The position numbers and the translations under genes were made by a program. From NCBI GenBank assembly GCA_013397845.1, contig VZTG01009146.1:124495-188494 (forward strand): a stretch of 64,000 bases of DNA, in the 5' to 3' direction. This stretch comes from Melanocharis versteri (Eukaryota; Chordata; Aves; Passeriformes; Melanocharitidae). Under the pieces are notes generated by a model, which saw nothing but the letters and a program-made list of their open reading frames with translations, was not told the origin of the DNA and ran no database searches. Shown here piece by piece: positions 10,991 to 23,503 of the stretch. Every line of letters begins with the position of its first letter. Position 1 is the first letter of the stretch.

Positions 10991-13225
10991 GGATGCTGTC
11001 TCAAGGCTCCCTGAGCCCAGGGATCACCGTTCTCCCGACTGTGCAGCCACTGCAGGGAGCAGGGCCGGGGCCACCAGTGGCTTTGGGAGCCAAACCTCTG
11101 GAAGTCACCCAGAGGCTCTGGAGCAGGAGGCGGCGCAGCCTGAGCCAGGATCCTTCGCTGCCTCTCGCTGCCGGCTGCCAAATCCGATCTCCCCTCGCAG
11201 GGCCCCAGCCGTGCCCTCCCTGTGCCGGGCACCCCTTCCCAGCCCGCGGCCCCGGAGAACAGGGAAGGGCTGTGCTGCTGGGATGTGCCCGAGGGTCCGC
11301 AGTGACCCTGCCCGGAGTGCTGGCATTGGCTCCCTGCAGCCACCGGCCCAAGCACATTCCATGTCCTTTCCACGTTATCCGTGAAGGGGTTTTTGCCCCT
11401 CTCACAGGGGTTGAACCAAAACAATTGTGGGAGCAGCTTTTGTTGCTTCCAGAGGGTGCTGAAGAGCTGTCAGTAGGAGACAGAGGGAACGAGATGCTGG
11501 AGTGACCAATTGCTCCCCACTCGTGCTGAACCCACTTCCCAATAACACAAGTTTGGGGAGTGGGAGCACAAGGATGGACTGAGGAAAACCTCACATAGCA
11601 AGGGACAGGCAGAAGGTGCAAATAAAGCATGGTTTTCGTATTTTAAACAGTTTTCTTTTTGAACAAGGGATCAAACTTGGTGTTTAACGACCAGGAGTAA
11701 CTCCAGTCCTGGAGGAGTCTTCTGAGGACAACAGAGAACTGTGGTAGCTCAGTGATGGGATTAATTTGTTTAAAAATAAAGCCCCGCAGACATTTTAGAT
11801 GTTTCCTTTAGTTAATGAGATTTCCATGATAGTTAAAACAATAAAATTAGCAAACAATGCTGTTAATCTCGGATTACAAGCAGCACCAGGGAAGAATTAG
11901 TAAAATAAATCAAGAAGATTTAAGGCACTTTGCTCTCCAATAAAGTAGCTGGGATGGGAGCTCCATGCTGTGTTTTCCTGGGATTGAGGAAGAGGTGATC
12001 AGGATCTGCCTTTCAGCCTCTAACCTGGAATATTTGAGCATGGAAATAACATTTTCTCAAGCCTAAGGCTTGATTTAATCCGTACACTAAATATTACTTA
12101 TATGTGACTTATCAGTAAATAACTGCCACTGCTTCACATTTAAAAATTCAAATTATTTTCAGTCAAAGGCCTCAAATTAAATCACAGCAACTTTATACAC
12201 CCCACATTTGGCTGTTCTAACCAGCAGTATGAAACGGGGATAAAAAGACATCCCAAAATAGGATTACACAGAGCAGCAATAAAAGGGGAAATAATCTTTG
12301 AAGAAATGATGGAAGAACAAATTCTAAGGGCATTAAGAAGGAACAAGTCATGGTTTCAATCATATCCAAGCAGGAGATTGCTAATCTCATGTGTACAGCA
12401 GAAAAATCTGGGAGGACAACAAATTGCGTTTTAATTTATGGGCTGAAAAGGTTAATTTTTAATTCCTTCTACTCACTCCAGAAATCAGGGAAATACAGAC
12501 TGAAACTAATATAGTAATGGAGTTTTCCAAGATGGATCCTCAAAAACACAGGGAAAACATTTCATTTTCAGTGTGTGCTTTTGGCAGGAATTTAAATACA
12601 ATCCATTGAATCCATTAGTTTGTATTCAAAAACAAATTTATTTTTTATTAGTTTTTATTATTTAAAACCAAAATTTATATTGTGTCCCTTTAAGTTACCT
12701 GAAATCAAAGGAGCTCCATGATCAGCCCATAAAAGTATAAAAGGAGAAGAGAGGCTGGTAAGGAGAAAAAGATTAAAAAATTATTTTAAAATTCTTCTTA
12801 GCAATAGCTCTGCCGGGCCTGATCACAAAACACAATTCTCATCTCCTGCAAAACTTCCAGGCAGTCAAATTTCCAGGCACTGACACTCAGACAATAAATG
12901 ACTCAACATTTAGAGCTGTTTTCAACACAAGTTGTGCAATTAGACATAATTATTTAGTCCCATTGTAAAGCAGACCATTGAAAGAGTGCTCATCTAAAAA
13001 GAATTAACAAGTGTGTCCCTGCCCTTTCTCCTGATGGTGTCAGCTCTCCAGTAAAATTATTGACTTGGAGCACAGACAGCCCTTAAATATAAAATAATCA
13101 CAGTTCTCCAGAAATTTTGCTGGATAATCAAGGAGTTTTGTACTTGAGTTCTGAGCTCGGTACAAACCACTTTGTTCTCTAATAGAGGCTTCCCTAACTT
13201 GGAAAATTTGCTGAAGTCCCACCAT
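10991..13225. other. Non-coding: GC-rich to about 11350, then AT-rich, nothing recognised
   Basis: The left part is GC-rich, with open frames continuing out of the minisatellite. From about 11600 the sequence is AT-rich, with no open frame, repeat or RNA gene that I can support. Confidence 0.5.
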
Positions 13226-13312
13226 GGATCACAGAATGACAGAATCATGGAATTTTTAAGGCTGCAAAAGCCACCCCCAAGCCCCTGGGCTGCAGCACCC
13301 TGAGCCACCATG
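13226..13312 (-). mobile_element. Possible CR1-derived fragment
   Basis: ATCACAGAATGACAGAATCA is followed by GAATTTTTAAGGCTGCAAAAG, resembling the inverted terminal of another CR1 class. Confidence 0.5.
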
Positions 13313-16300
13313 CTGGCAACAGCCCCAGAGCTCTGAAGGTGAACAAATGATAAACACAGGTTATGTGCAGCTTATCAAAGAGCATTTCCAGAAAGTTTCT
13401 GCAGCAAACTTATCAGCTGCTTCTTTTAAAAAATAAACAAAATGCTAAACTCCCAAAATACTGAATCCAGGAACTTTCAGACCTCAAGAGGGAGCCCAGA
13501 GTGGAGGAGAAAACCAGAGTGAGTTCCAGGGTAAACTTCCTGACAGCCACTGAGCTACTGCAGCAAATTTGTTCCATGAAATTAAACAATGTACTGACAA
13601 TTTAAAAATCTGAGATGAATTTAAAAATGGAGTTTAAAAACTGGAGGCAACCCCAAGCATTTACAGGAGTGCAGAGAAGCTGAATGTCTGGCTGGGAAAC
13701 TTTCCTGGCTCAATTGTCAGGCCAGGCTTCTATTTTTAGCCCAGTAATTAAATTGCAGAGCCTGATGTTTTGTAGAGGGATAGAATGGATTCCAAAGGTG
13801 CAGGAGAAGTCTGTGTACAGCAGCTTGGCTCTTGCTGAATAAACTCTGGCTATCCAGTCACAGCCTGGCCATGTTTAATGAAAAGGAAAACATGTGGAAG
13901 AGCTGAACACAATTCCCTGACAATAGGGTGATGTCAAAGCAAAAAAAAATAAGGAAAGTGTTGGTGAAGGGCTTTGTCTGAACTAAACACAAACCTAAAC
14001 ACAAAGGGTTTGGAGGGAGCAGGGGAGGAAGGACACACGGGAGGAAATAAGAGGAAAGGATTAAGTTTTCCAGAAAAACTTGCACTGGGTTCAGGCTTTT
14101 AGAAACTTCAGGATGGTGCTGCTCCAAGACCAAGGGCGGGACTTATTTAGGACTTTAAAACACGTAGGACTGCAGCCCTGTGTACAAGGGAAATGTTAAA
14201 TAGTCATGCATAGAACATAAAGCTCTAATAAAATCCAAACCTGGATTTAGCATTTCTGACAAGCTCCAGAATACCTCGAGGAATCCCAACCACCTCTGGC
14301 CGCAAAGCGGGAGGAAACACTGACTGGAAACGGAAATTCTGTCCGATTTATAACTCAAATGTGCAGTGATGAAACTCCTCTCTCTCAGAATGAACAGGAG
14401 AGCTGTACAGACATTGGACAGTGCCATTAATTATGGGAATAACTGGCTTCTCGTGCAACCAAACCCCTTTGACTGCAGCTACCAAAGAATTGGGATGAGG
14501 GTGTTGTTATCCTGTTAAACCTTAAAAACTCCAGGAGAATCCTGCCCTGGAGCTGCTGCTCCACCCATGAGCGGGAGCCCATTTGTTCCCAGGATTAGTC
14601 CCTGTCAGATGGAAGCACAGCAATAGTGCAGCAGACACGGAGTGAGTGAACTCCTAATCCTGCCTTGGACCTTGAGAAATGAGGGTTTATTTTCCACCTA
14701 ATGAAACTCTGGACACAATCAGGAATAAAGTCCACCAGAATTAGGCAATTTCTCCTCAAAACAGACTGTTACACAAATACCAATGATGAAACATCTCCCT
14801 CTTAGGAATTAGGACTTTTGGGGAAAATCCCTGTTTTCCAAGACCCAGGTGAGCCCATCCTTTGGTTTACGGACTGAAGCGATGGATAAATTTGTCAGAT
14901 TTTTATTTTCTTGCCTGGTAAGAGGCAGCAGTGAAGCTCTTTTTAAAAGCAGTGCCTTCCTTACCTTCAGGGCTCTCCAAGCAGGAGGTCTGCTTTTGTT
15001 TTCTCTTGATTACAAATACTTCATCCATTCCCAACCAACACTTTATACTTGACCAGATTCCTGTAAGCTCCTCAACCTGATCTCGAAGCATCTGTTTCTA
15101 ATACAATTTGAACTGGAGGACTATTAACAAGATTGGATTCAGACCCCAATCAAGCCAGAACCCAGGAATTGTTGTCATGTGCAGGCTGGCACTGCAGTTC
15201 TGGGGCAGGGAATGGAGGAGGGAAGCTCTGGGGGCAATAAAAAGTTGATTTTCAGAGTCTATCATAGAAAAGCATCTGCAAACCTGTACAGAACGTACTG
15301 TGAGGGTCATCAAGATCAAGTTCTGGGGGTTTTGGGTAAATAAATACTGCCTGGTTTATGTTTCCAGCTGGGGGCTGGAGCGGGAGAAAGTCAGGACTTT
15401 GTTCATGGAATAAGCCCTGAACCCCACAATCTGCTCACAGAATGCATTGTCCCATAAGAGATAAAACCAGGATTTGTTACACCACAGGCACAGTTCAGTC
15501 TCCCCAGCCGAGTGGGGGATTGTGTTCCACAGTGCAGAAGGTTTTACCCAGCCCACAGTCTGGGGGCTGGGAGAGACACTGGAATTCCAGGGCCCATCCC
15601 AAGGCCAGGGCTGCCTGGTCACTCCCCTGATTGCAGGGGCCTATGAAATCCCTTTAATCAGAAGGACAACACTGATGCCTGGGAATCATAACTCCTGGAA
15701 GAGTTCCAGGTAAATCTGGGGAAGAGCTTGCTTTTAATCTGGAATGGATTAACACAAAATGCCTGGAATCCCTCCTCATTCCATCTTGGTTTATGCCTCC
15801 AGTTTGTGGAGTTAAGCACCAAGATGTTTTCACACACAAACCCACAATTCTCCCTACAGAAAAAAATCAGAAAATCTCCTTTTTTTTTTTTTTTTGCTCT
15901 TTTAAGTGCGAATCCAAGCTCTGGTAACAAGACAGGGTGACTGTACTGCACAATCCCAATCCATCCCTGTTCACCAGGTTTGAAGCCAAGGTACAAAAGT
16001 TTCTCCAAAGATTTTGCTTTTCACTTCTTGGGCACAAAATGCCAATGCTCCACCTAGAAAGAGCATGACTAACAATAACTACTGCACTGGGTATGAATAT
16101 ATTCAATATAAAAACACCCCAGCACCATGTGCAACCCCTCCCAACCTTTAGTGTCTACTTACTGTCTCCAAGTTACAAATTAACCTGTTCAAAGTAGCTT
16201 TAATGTCGATATTTTCTATAAACTTGCTATTAGTAGATATTTTTGAAAATACTGTGGCATTCCAGGTAGAGAAGGAATATGAATAGACTTACAAATTAAT

Positions 16301-19300
16301 TAATCACTTCCATAATCAATTAAAATGTCTGTATATAATTGACAAAGTAAAACCTTCTGGTCTTTTGATGTGTTTGTTGGGTTTTTTAAAATATGCTGAT
16401 AGTGAGGAGGCTGTGGGGAGAGGTAATGGCACCTTGGTGAAAAGGGGCTAAGATGTACAACTAGTTTTCCTCTGATTTTAACTTTTATTCCCGTGATGGA
16501 ATAGTTTGGAGAAAGAAAAGGGGGGTATTGTTGTCACTTACTCATGACAGCAATCATACAAAGCAGATTTCTGCTGATAAATCCAGATGTAAATATTCCC
16601 TTCCTCTTCCCCTGCCAATCAATCTCTTTCCAGCAATCAAAGACCAGCATTTTCCTAAAATTCTCACCATCCTTCTCTGAATGGGAAAAAGCTCCACTTT
16701 TTTCAGTCACAAAAGTGAAGTGGGGATTTGAGTTGAGGAGGGCTCAGTGTGAGGGAGAATCCAACACTGAAAGGAACAAAAAGTCAAATAAACATGTGCC
16801 CAAAAGCCCCTCACGTTTTTCTGGAGCTGAGGGAATCTGCTGCCCAGGAACACACAGGACACACAGCCACAAATGAAGCCTGGCATTTCAATCAGATCTG
16901 GAGAAGAAAAGCGCATGGATTTTGGCAAGAACACTCTGAGGCATTGCAGAGGATTAAACTCAGAGTCCACGGGCTGAGTTTGTGGACAGAACTCCTTTCA
17001 GGCAGTGCAGTGCTGCTTTTCAGATGAGCAAAGAGGGCTAGGAAGGGTTTAATCTTCATCTCACTACAATGCGGATCAAAACTGGCGCCAGGTTTTGGGA
17101 TATGACACTGATGCCAATCCAGTCCTCCTGCTAAAAAAGCCCGGGCACAATGACTCAAACCAAAACTAAGAACTGTAGCTCAAGCCACAAGAAAAAAAAA
17201 TGAATCATCCTGTCTGGAGAAAGCAAAATACTCATTTTTCACAGTTTAAGAGTTGCTGGTTTTCTCACTCGGGCTGTGTTTTGAAAATAAGCTGCCTCCC
17301 TGCTGGGCCGTGCTGCTGGATTATAATTATTTCCCTGGCATTAGGAGAAGGCCATCAGACTGCGGGAATGGGCTGTGAACTTTCCCGCTGCACTGACAGC
17401 AGCAGGTACAATGGTGATTTTCCACTTTTATTGATTTTTTTGTGGTCTCCACGTGGATGTTTACAGCATTTCCCACAGGCAGGGACACAACACTTATGTT
17501 CTGTTAGTTCAGAGCAGCACATCCTCAGGGCCCAAAGGACACAACAAGCCCGGGAAGCTGCTGAAAGAAGCAATTTTATACCTTCTTTATTTTGGGATGT
17601 GTGGGGAAAACACCCACATACATGATAGCTAAATCCTTGTTCAAAAATCCTCCAGTTTTTTTTAAAGTACACAAACTTTTCAAGACAGTTCTGGGTGAGA
17701 TTTTTTTTTTTTAATGGAAACAGGTAAGAATTTACATTTTTCCTTGGGATTGCTGGGCTGTGCTGCTGGTTCCTGAGGAGCAGCTGACAGAGGGCAGTGA
17801 CACCCAGAGCTCCACACCCCACAACCCAGGCTGTGCCCGAATTCCTCAGGCTGGGACTGCCTGGAATGACGCACAAACAAATTAGCTGAAGAATAACATC
17901 TGCTGTTGATTTGAGGTCACTTTCTGTTTGCAGTACAAATATGCAAATGTAAAGGTAGAATTTCATGTCTCTTTTTCTTGGCAGCTGTGGAAGTTCCACC
18001 TCTTTTCTCTGGGCTCTATGCCCACCCCTGCTCAGTGTTGTAGTGCTGAGGGTGGCAGTGGAGGAACTGCTGGGGAACTCCTTGGTGGACATTGCTCCTG
18101 AGAGGAAATGTTCACCCTCACCTTCTCTCTTATATTATATTCAATTGTATACTATATCTAATAGTTTGTGATTAAATAACAGCTAATAAACAAAACTGAT
18201 GAATAGAATGAAACTTTCTTTCCACACGTCTTGATAAAAAACCTCAAAAGCAAGGATATTTGGAATGTAAATAACTAAAATCTCACTAAGATATTGATGA
18301 TGGTATCATTCTGGACCAGGCAGTGGCAGTTCAATGCTCCAAAGCCTGGGTTTGTTTCCAGAGGAGGCAGCAGGAAGGAAATCCCTCAGCACTGCCCTAT
18401 CTCCAGGTTTATTATCAGTTCCATATTGAATCTGCTTTATCCCTATTTAGTCTGTGGGGAGGCATCTGGTTTACTTCAGCTTTTTGTTACCTCTGCTGTA
18501 CCATGGATTTTCTTTCCTATTTTTTTTTAAACTGATGAGTTAATGGTTTTGATTTGATACAATATGAGAAGAGCTGTCTTCCATTTCAGACAAAACAGTA
18601 GTGCATGGGCAGGCTGAACATTCCAGCCACCACCAGGATTTGCTCAAGCACAACTCCAGTAATTTCATTCCCTGGAATACATTTTTTTAAAGGCATATAT
18701 TGAAACAGAACATATGAAGATGTCAACGTATTTTATGCTATAAGCAAATAAAGCCCAGTTTCAATCAATGGGGAGGAAACCAACTGAACCCCACAAAGAA
18801 ATGAGGCTTGGTTTCAACTCCCACATATTTCCACAAAAACCATGGAATCAGTTAAAATATGGAACCAGATTCCACAAATCAATTGCATTTTTTGTCTATA
18901 TCAACTGAAAGTACTCCATGGAAAATATTCACAGATGTGTGTGGGTCAGAAACGAGAAGGAAGGGAAAACTGGAGGAAACAGGTCTCAGAACTCCAGAAT
19001 TTGTACACTCTATTTTTGGATCCCTCTGAAAAAAAAATTATTTAAATCTTGTAGGAAAATCTCTCAGTAAAGACCATGCTACATCATGGAGAACATTTTA
19101 ATTGTTGTGAAAACTTACCTTTTGTCACCTTCTGGTTCTTGAGCTTACAGTAGACAAATTGTGAAATCATAATTAGGTCCTTGTTCACATAAAAAGCAGC
19201 AGTGACAATCTGAAAGAAATGAAACATTTGCTTGTTTAGTAGGCAAATAATTTGAAATACCTCAACTGCACAGAAATGTTGCTTCATAATCATAATGTGA

Positions 19301-21883
19301 ATGACAAACAGCAAATCACTGCCAGAAATAAACATCAATGTCAATATTTGGGCAATTATGAGTTGGTTTATAGATGGCAGAAATAAGAAAACCCTCTGTT
19401 AAACACGGAAGGGCTCAGGATGAACAGAGAGTTCACAACTCCACCGAAGCCCCTTAATTGGAGAGCTGTGATTGACAATGAGGACTGGGGAGCAATCCCA
19501 AACCTGAGCCCACTGGACACACCTTGCTGAATTCCATGCTCACAAACATGACAGCTTTAATGTAAAGCCCCTCTGCAATTACTATTTCAGCTCCCATTTC
19601 TGCAGCTCAACAGCTGAGCAAGCGTGGTTTTATTTCACTCGATTCCCACAGCCCATTTGCCAGGTCCGTAAATTATATCCCCCTTATGGGGACAGACTTT
19701 GGAGTCAATCCCATTCTTTCCCAGGCATTTTTAGCTGCTGAGATCATTCCCACTTTTCCTTTGTCATCTCCTACCTGCACATCTGAAACCTGAGCCAGTG
19801 AGCAAGTGATTCAGCACTGCGCCAGTGCCAGCTCCAGTGCTGCTCCTGACCTTTTCCCAGCCCAAACTGAATTGGCAGGACAGGGCTGGTGGGAGAGCAT
19901 GGATTTAAACAAACCTTGAGCCAGCTTGTGCTGCAAGTGCACACACAACTCGGGGTGGAGAAGATAAGAGAGGAGAGGTGATTTATTCTCATTTGCTCTA
20001 AGTGGCAGAGATTAGTGTCAAGTCAGTACAACAGCACAGTACATCAAGCTCATTTGTCAACCACCAAATATTTTTGCAAACATGAACAACATGCTTCTCT
20101 GGCATATTATTCTATCTGTATTATGCAGATAGAGGAACATATCCAAGATAAAATTGAAAAAACAAACAAAAATAAAGGCAGCTTTTGCAAAAGGCTTCAG
20201 GCAAGATTACTCATGTTTGAATTTGAGAACTGCTTAAGACTTTCAACTTCGGGGAGTGCAGCAAGCAGCGAGCAGACAATGGAAATGAGCCCCGTGACAG
20301 CGCTCCAGCCCTCCCACACATCCCTGGCACATCCTTCCAGGAGGTGCCAAATCCAGGGCGTTCCATTCCTGCACCATCTCCTGCTCTCTGCTGGAAATAC
20401 TGAGAGCCTTCACTCCTGGACGGAGATCCAATCCCGGGAGTTGATTTCTGCCTCCGTTCCCAGCCCCTGCAAATCCCCAAATCCGGTTAGGGATGCTGAA
20501 CATCCTCTGTGCGAAGCCCTGCAAGCCCAGACGGATGCAGCAGCTCCCAGCCAGCCCCAATCTCCCCCAGGAACCTGCCAGATTCCAGGGAATAAACACA
20601 GCCACTGCGAACGAGGCATTACCCACACCGTGCTTGCTCCTATCCACTGATACAGACACAAGCTGCACTTCCGAGAAAGAAAAATACTTTGTGGATCCGA
20701 TATGTAACACTCCAAATTCATCACTGCAGCATTTCCGTCTGAGCTCCTGTTGGATGAGGCTGTCAGTGACACAGAAGGGCGAGAAATCTGCTACAGGATA
20801 AGCTAAACCAGGGAATTTATTGGAATTTAAGACCCAAACTGATTTTTTTTCATGTTCAATGTGATGTTAATAAAGTCACGGTACTTTCCTTAGGGGTACT
20901 CACCCAGATCCTGAACATGCTACTCATGCTTAAAAAAATATATTTATGTAAAATAGTTATCTATTTGTTGGTTCCATGCAATTAATTTGGAGATAATGCT
21001 GTGAACAAGAAGTAAGTTATGACTCAGATTCCAGGTGAGCTTTAAAGCCTGCTAAAATCCATCCAGCCTAATCAGTGACTCGACACAGTGTCAAATAGTT
21101 TGTGTTATTTAACACTCCACAGGAAACATGGCAAGCATAAAAATCTTGCAGAAAGCAAATGCAGGGTGATCCTGCCCCCAAAATTCCTCAAATGATGCCA
21201 CCATTACGCACCAAACTATTCAAATCTTGAACAAGTTTCAAAGTTTGTTTTCACAGCGCATCATTCTCTGTAAAATTAGGACTCACTTTGCTCGTCAGCC
21301 AGAAACTCCTTTTTCTTTCCATGAGACTTCAGGTTTTTGTGGTTTTAAATGCTGGAACAAGTTTCCTGCAGGAATTGGCTGCCTCTCCAGAGAACTGTCA
21401 TCATTGGACCTAAACCAATTAAACAATAAAAACACAACATACATTTATGCACTGAGAAATCACCTGAGCCTGGAGGATATAGTCAGTTTATTCTGCTTAT
21501 ACTGGGGAAGTTATTAGACTTTGTAGCCATCTTTGAAAAGAACTTTTAAAGTTAAAAAAAAATGTTGCAAGTAGTATTTCAAGTATTTTTTTTATCCCAT
21601 TCTGGCACTGTGCAGCTGAGCAGACTCACTAAAACAGGACATGGTATTTAAATTTGATTTTTTGGGTTGTTATTATTCAATATTTATGCAGCAGAATATT
21701 TGTGTTGCCAGTCCCTGAAACTATAATTTTAGTATTACAAAAATTGCTACTCTTCTTAAATCGCTGGCAAAATATCCTGTCCCAGGAAGAGCAAACCCAG
21801 GAATTCCACATGAAAAGAGGATAAGGAGACTGCCAGAACATTTCTTTGCTTCCTGTAGTATTGAAGTTGTCAGTGATGAGAAA
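13313..21883. other. Non-coding, AT-rich intergenic DNA, nothing recognised
   Basis: About 8.5 kb of unique, mostly AT-rich sequence. It contains short homopolymer runs (T-runs near 15882 and 17701) but no exon, RNA gene, or repeat family that I recognise. Confidence 0.5.
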
Positions 21884-21942
21884 AGCATAGAATGGTTTGG
21901 GTTAGAAGGGATCTTAAACATCATCCAGTTCCAACCCCCAAA
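21884..21942 (-). mobile_element. CR1 LINE 3' tip
   Basis: AGAATGGTTTGGGTTAGAAG, GATCTTAAACATCATCCAG and TTCCAACCCCC form the inverted CR1 terminus. Confidence 0.75.
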
Positions 21943-22721
21943 TAATAAAATTATATTAAAAATGGTTTATGTTCCTATAACAATTCTTTGCCTGTAACCT
22001 CATATTCTTTCTCAGATTGCTGCTCAAATACTGGTTACTTCCATCTGGAAAAGTTCCAGAGAAGGTGTGACCTTGGATCCTTGGCATCAGCCCTTTCTGC
22101 AAAGCTTTAGTGCTTGTCCAGCTACAAATAAAACTGTTGTGGTCCAAGATATTTCAGAATAAGGAATCAGTAACCTGAGCCTCCTGTTCGGACACTTTTT
22201 CTCATTTTAACATCTCACTCTGGTGTGAGTAAACAGAAATAGACAATGGTTTAGAAGTGAAGTCCACGTGCTCAGGAACAGCCTCCCAGTGCAGATGAGG
22301 AAAAGCAGCTTTTCCCTGGAATTTGGGAGATTTGCCACATCTCCTCTGCCTCTCCAGCTGCCATGAACATCCCTGCGCTCTGGATGTTGAATAACCAGGT
22401 CTGCAAGTGGTGTATGAGGATGTCAGATGTGTGTTTGGCTAGTGTGCAAGTTCTCAAACTGCAGTTAAGAACAGCTCAGACCCCAAAAGGGCTTCATTCG
22501 TACAGTGTTCATCATTTAATTCCTGCTAGGGAAGGAAAAGGTGGAGCTGGGTTATGGAGTAAACCAGGGTTCCTGCAATGTCTCAATATTAACCTTGTCA
22601 CTGGATTTTGGCTTAAACTGTTCTCTGAAGGCATTTTAGACACTACTGGTTGTGAATTCTGCCTGGCCAGATTCCACCTGGAAACCAAGGCCACTTCCCA
22701 GAGAATATCCCAGTTTATTTA

Positions 22722-22945
22722 ACCTGCGATAGTGGAAGGTGCNGAGAGCTTCCCCCTGCGGCACCCGCACCCGCCTGCTCGCTTAAACACAGTTTAATCT
22801 GGTCAGTGAAGACCGCAATACAAAGAATTCTAATTAACAGTCCTGGGATCTTTGTAGGGATCTTTGTCATTTTAGAAACAGAATGGTTTGGGTTGGAANG
22901 GGATGAGTTTTAAGGTACCTTCCATTCCAAACCAGTCCGGGTTCT
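22722..22945. mobile_element. CR1 pieces around two assembly Ns
   Basis: 22724-22742 (CCTGCGATAGTGGAAGGTG) is a CR1 sense piece that stops at the N at 22743. 22900-22945 continues the same element's 3' end (GATGAGTTTTAAGGTACCTT and CAAACCAGTCCGGG). Between them, 22876-22898 (AGAATGGTTTGGGTTGGAA) is a CR1 tip in the opposite orientation, ending at the N at 22899. The pieces look joined at repeat edges by the assembler. Confidence 0.65.
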
Positions 22946-22989
22946 TTGATAATGTGATCTAGGGTTTTATGTTTTTATTAACAAGAATA

Positions 22990-23502
22990 AACCAAACAAC
23001 AGAACAGAAGGAAGCGCCTTTCAGGAGAACCCAGCATCCCATCCCGGGGAGCCGCATCCCTGCGGGAACGGGGGTCCCGGGTCCTCGGGGGAGCCACGAG
23101 ACCGGGGGAGGCAGGACACGGGAATAACAACAGGAACGGTGTCGGGAGCGGCGCCGGGCACCGGGCGAGGGGGACACGGACCCGAGCGGGGCCGGCCCCG
23201 ACCCGCATCCGGCGGGCTCGCCTCGAGGGAGCGCCTGCGGACGGGGAGGGAGACAGGGGAGCGCCGGGAGCAGCGGTATGACCGGGAAAGCGGGATAGCC
23301 GGGATGCCCGGGATGACCGGAGCAGCGCGTCCCTCGATGACCGCCACACCGCCCTGCACTGCCCTGCTCTTCCCGCCCGCCGCCATCGCCTCAGAGCGCG
23401 GGCCCAGGGCGCCCCCTGCCGGCGGGCAGGCGGCGCTGCGCCTCAGCCCGCCTGAGGGCCGGGAGCCGCCGGAGCCGAGCGGAGCGGCGTCGGGCACTGG
23501 AG
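22990..23502. promoter_or_regulatory. CpG-island-like segment, bounded by an N at 23503
   Basis: The stretch is dense in CG dinucleotides, in sharp contrast to both sides. On the minus strand it has an ATG at 23386 in strong context (GCGATGGCGG) that opens a frame beginning MAAGGKSRAVQ, and an AATAAA at 22974-22979 follows. I recognise no protein. It could be an unrecognised promoter and first exon (including a distal VEPH1 promoter) or a contig misplaced next to the gap. Confidence 0.45.
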
Positions 23503-23503
23503 N

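Noticed and set aside
10612..11505. 297-codon open frame on the plus strand
   Set aside because: It is driven by the 51-bp minisatellite, whose period is a multiple of three, and by GC-rich flanks. No recognisable domain.
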